Origin: Oscillatoriales cyanobacterium PMM_0008
GTDB taxonomy: Bacteria; Cyanobacteriota; Cyanobacteriia; Cyanobacteriales; Aerosakkonemataceae
NCBI GenBank assembly: GCA_949128025.1
Contig: CASBRD010000205.1
Coordinates: 1-35,147 of the forward strand
DNA: 35,147 nt
Reading direction: 5' to 3'
The notes under the pieces were generated by a model that was not told where the DNA came from, searched no databases, and saw nothing but the letters and a program-made list of their open reading frames with translations. Shown one piece after another: positions 32,929 to 35,147 of this stretch. Position 1 is the first letter of the stretch. Each line of letters opens with the position of its first letter. A program made the position numbers and the translations under genes.

Positions 32929-35147
32929 TCACACATTATCTATAAACTTCTTAACACGCTCAAAAATTGTTTCTAATTCCGCTATCATTTCATCTGCCCC
33001 CTCCAGATTGTTTAATTTTGCCTGACTCTCAAGCTTATGTGCAATTTCAGGCATTGAGCGGATAGCCACTGTAGCGCTTCCCCCTTTGATTTGGTGCGCG
33101 CGACGAGCGAGTATGTCAAAATCTCCTGACACGATCGCTAGTTTGGCTTCTTGTATGTAAGTTTCTGCATCTTCGACAAAAGCTTGCAGCAGTTCTTGTT
33201 GAAACTCAACGTCTCCTTTAGAGATTTGGGAAAGGCGTGCAATATCTACAACTTCTATGGATGAAGAATCGTTGGCCCGATCGTCAATTATATTTATGGC
33301 ATTTTCTGCTGCTCCTATCAAGCTGAAATTTGAGTATGTAAGACTTTGAGGCTGACCTGATTCTATTGTTAATTCTTCCCGTTTGATTTGCAATTGAGAA
33401 GACCAGCGATCTAAAATTATTTGCAATTGTTTTAGATCGATCGGTTTGCTGATATAATCATCCATCCCAGCACCGAGACACTTTTCCCGTTCCCCAACTA
33501 AAGCATTTGCCGTCATCGCAATTATCGCATAGCGTTCGCCGTACAAACGCCGCAATTCTTTTGTTGCTTCATAGCCATCCATCACAGGCATCTGACAATC
33601 CATTAATACGATGTCATAATGCTCTGATGCTAAAATATCTAGTGCCTCTTGACCGTTATTGACGCAATTCGCCTTATAGCCTAACACTTTGAGTTGATTC
33701 AGCCCTACCTTCTGGTTAATTGGGGTATCTTCAACCAATAAAATCCGTAAATTTTTCTCAGGCGTCAGTTGTGGGTTTTCAGCAGTAACTTCTTCTTGCC
33801 TGCTTACTGCTGGCGACGGACTGTTTACCGCATTCAGCAAGCAGTCAAATAAGCGGGAGGCTTTCACAGGTTTAGTCAAATAACCAGCTAAACCCCGGTC
33901 TATTAAGTTTTTAGCCTCCTCTCGCTGTTTCGCTGTAGTGAGGAGAACCCATTGGGTTTGTTGCATCAACGGATCTGAATAAATCATGCGCTCCAACATA
34001 GTACCGCTTAGTTCCGGTAGCTGCATATCAATGAGAGCGATATCGTAAGGACGATGCTCAGCTGAGGCATTCCGCACTGCGATCATTGCCATCCAAGCTC
34101 GTTCCATTTCAGTCACTTCTATTCCCCACAAAATTGCCAGAGAACGCACCACTTTACGAATTGTGGGTTTGCTACTCACTACCAGCATTTTCAGTCCGGA
34201 AAGTGAAGTAATCACCGACAATGGTGCTGTCTGTAAAATTGTTTTTTGCAAGGGCATAGTAAACCAAAAACTCGAACCGAATCCCAGGGTACTTTTTACA
34301 CCAATTTCGCCTCCCATCAACTCCACTAACTGCTTGCAAATTGCTAATCCCAATCCGGTGCCCCCGTATTTGCGTGTGGTAGAATCATCGACTTGGGAGA
34401 AAGATTGGAACAGCTTTTTCTGACTTTCTGGGTCGATCCCAATGCCGGTATCCTTGACCGAAAATCTCAAGCAATTGGTATTTGCTAATTGTGCTTCCTC
34501 ATTAGCGATCGCCTCAACGTGGATTACCACTTCGCCAACGTCGGTGAATTTGAGCGCATTGCCTACCAAATTTATCAATATTTGCCGCAGACGGGCTGGG
34601 TCGCCATTGATTTGTCTCGGCACATCACTCTCAATTAATGCGGCTAGTTCTATGCCTTTGCTCTGTGCCGATGTGGCGAGCAGATCCAGTACGTCTTCCA
34701 GGCAGAGATTCAAGTCAAAATCCACTTTATCCAGTCGCATTTCTCCGGCTTCCAGTTTAGAGAAGTCGAGAATATCGTTGATGAGAGTTAGTAGGGTTTG
34801 ACCGCTGACTTTCAAAGTTTGTACAAAGTCGAGTTGTTCGGGAGTTAGCTGGGTTTTCAAAAGTAAGTCTGTCATTCCCAAGACGCCATTCATGGGAGTA
34901 CGAATTTCATGACTCATGTTAGCGAGGAACATGGACTTCATTCGGGAAGCTTCGAGTGCTTCTTCTCGTGCTTGTTGTGCTTGCTCAAAGAGAGTGGATT
35001 GCTGAATAGCGATCGCCAGTTGGACGCTAAGCTGCTGTAATAACTCGATCTCCGATTGAGTCCAAACCCTTGTATCGCGACATTCATGGGCAATCAGCAG
35101 TCCCCAGAGTCTTGAGTGCTGAGTGGGGGAGTGGGGGAGTGGGGGAG
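32929..35147 (-). CDS. GAF hybrid histidine kinase with two receivers and Hpt, 5' end outside window
   Basis: The frame stays open to the right edge, so the N-terminus is missing. Visible at the edge is the end of a GAF domain of the phytochrome/cyanobacteriochrome-like kind ([10 protein letters not shown]...[23 protein letters not shown]). Counting from the ATG at 34941, which I regard as internal: His11 in MSHEIRTP, HATPase with [15 protein letters not shown] and GGTGLGLAI, a first receiver (about 250-370) with Asp305 but SS instead of the usual acidic pair, a second receiver with Asp448, and Hpt with His616. The first receiver may be non-phosphorylatable. It lies 86 bases upstream of the ethylene-receptor-like kinase and may be co-transcribed. 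Confidence 0.9.
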   Translation of the reverse strand, partial: PPLPHSPTQHSRLWGLLIAHECRDTRVWTQSEIELLQQLSVQLAIAIQQSTLFEQAQQAREEALEASRMKSMFLANMSHEIRTPMNGVLGMTDLLLKTQLTPEQLDFVQTLKVSGQTLLTLINDILDFSKLEAGEMRLDKVDFDLNLCLEDVLDLLATSAQSKGIELAALIESDVPRQINGDPARLRQILINLVGNALKFTDVGEVVIHVEAIANEEAQLANTNCLRFSVKDTGIGIDPESQKKLFQSFSQVDDSTTRKYGGTGLGLAICKQLVELMGGEIGVKSTLGFGSSFWFTMPLQKTILQTAPLSVITSLSGLKMLVVSSKPTIRKVVRSLAILWGIEVTEMERAWMAMIAVRNASAEHRPYDIALIDMQLPELSGTMLERMIYSDPLMQQTQWVLLTTAKQREEAKNLIDRGLAGYLTKPVKASRLFDCLLNAVNSPSPAVSRQEEVTAENPQLTPEKNLRILLVEDTPINQKVGLNQLKVLGYKANCVNNGQEALDILASEHYDIVLMDCQMPVMDGYEATKELRRLYGERYAIIAMTANALVGEREKCLGAGMDDYISKPIDLKQLQIILDRWSSQLQIKREELTIESGQPQSLTYSNFSLIGAAENAINIIDDRANDSSSIEVVDIARLSQISKGDVEFQQELLQAFVEDAETYIQEAKLAIVSGDFDILARRAHQIKGGSATVAIRSMPEIAHKLESQAKLNNLEGADEMIAELETIFERVKKFIDNV
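35122..35147. repeat. 8-base tandem repeat at the right edge, within a reading frame
   Basis: AGTGGGGG occurs three times and the array is cut by the window end. In the kinase frame it translates as a PLPHSPT-type peptide directly before the [10 protein letters not shown] strand of GAF, so it may be a repeat captured in the coding region. The full array is not visible. Confidence 0.7.

Overview
The window reads as chromosomal DNA of a cyanobacterium, most likely a filamentous oscillatorialean. I infer this from many copies of the HIP1 octamer GCGATCGC, a minC-minD-minE locus, a CrtO-type carotene ketolase, a CYP110-type P450, Uma2-family genes, large hybrid histidine kinases, and abundant short dispersed palindromes and AT- or G-rich repeats. 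No rRNA, tRNA, CRISPR array, transposase or phage gene was recognised. The genus is not determined.

Layout. (1) 50-8798, all minus strand: a membrane protein, a saccharopine-dehydrogenase-like reductase, beta-carotene ketolase CrtO, a DUF2993 lipid-binding protein, a cytochrome P450, a sulfotransferase-like protein and a UGT-type glycosyltransferase. The last five look like tailoring enzymes for a lipophilic product. (2) 9096-11635, plus strand: a divergent phosphoketolase and an orphan AbrB/MazE-like protein. (3) 11938-15630: an AT-rich three-gene unit of an SF2 helicase fused to a PD-(D/E)XK-like nuclease, a Panacea (SocA-like antitoxin) protein and a coiled-coil partner. This is the best candidate for an undescribed defence or toxin-antitoxin system. 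(4) 15732-18770: two Uma2-family proteins, a fic gene broken by a one-base frameshift, a small membrane protein and a second fic remnant, with palindromic repeats between them. (5) 19224-22019: two tandem paralogous membrane proteins and a four-carbon acid sugar kinase that carries two dispersed repeats in frame. (6) 22275-24530: a DUF262 protein coupled to a HEPN protein, a second likely defence/toxin pair. (7) 24775-28157: minCDE and a Delta6-like acyl-lipid desaturase, ending in tandem hairpins. (8) 28262 to the right edge, minus strand: three signalling proteins, namely a REC-kinase, an ethylene-receptor-like hybrid kinase with REC and Hpt, and a GAF hybrid kinase with two REC domains and Hpt that runs off the window.

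How it works together. Housekeeping blocks (division, lipid desaturation, signalling, carotenoid tailoring) flank a roughly 13 kb accessory stretch (about 11.4-24.5 kb). That stretch is rich in nuclease, antitoxin and HEPN-type genes, decayed genes and repeats, which is typical of a defence or toxin-antitoxin island. Its two best modules contain no HIP1 site, whereas HIP1 occurs about once per kb over the window as a whole, which hints at recent acquisition. A second theme is that short intergenic-type repeats have entered reading frames (sugar kinase, ethylene-receptor kinase, probably the edge kinase) or overlap the start codons of others (the first gene, the glycosyltransferase).
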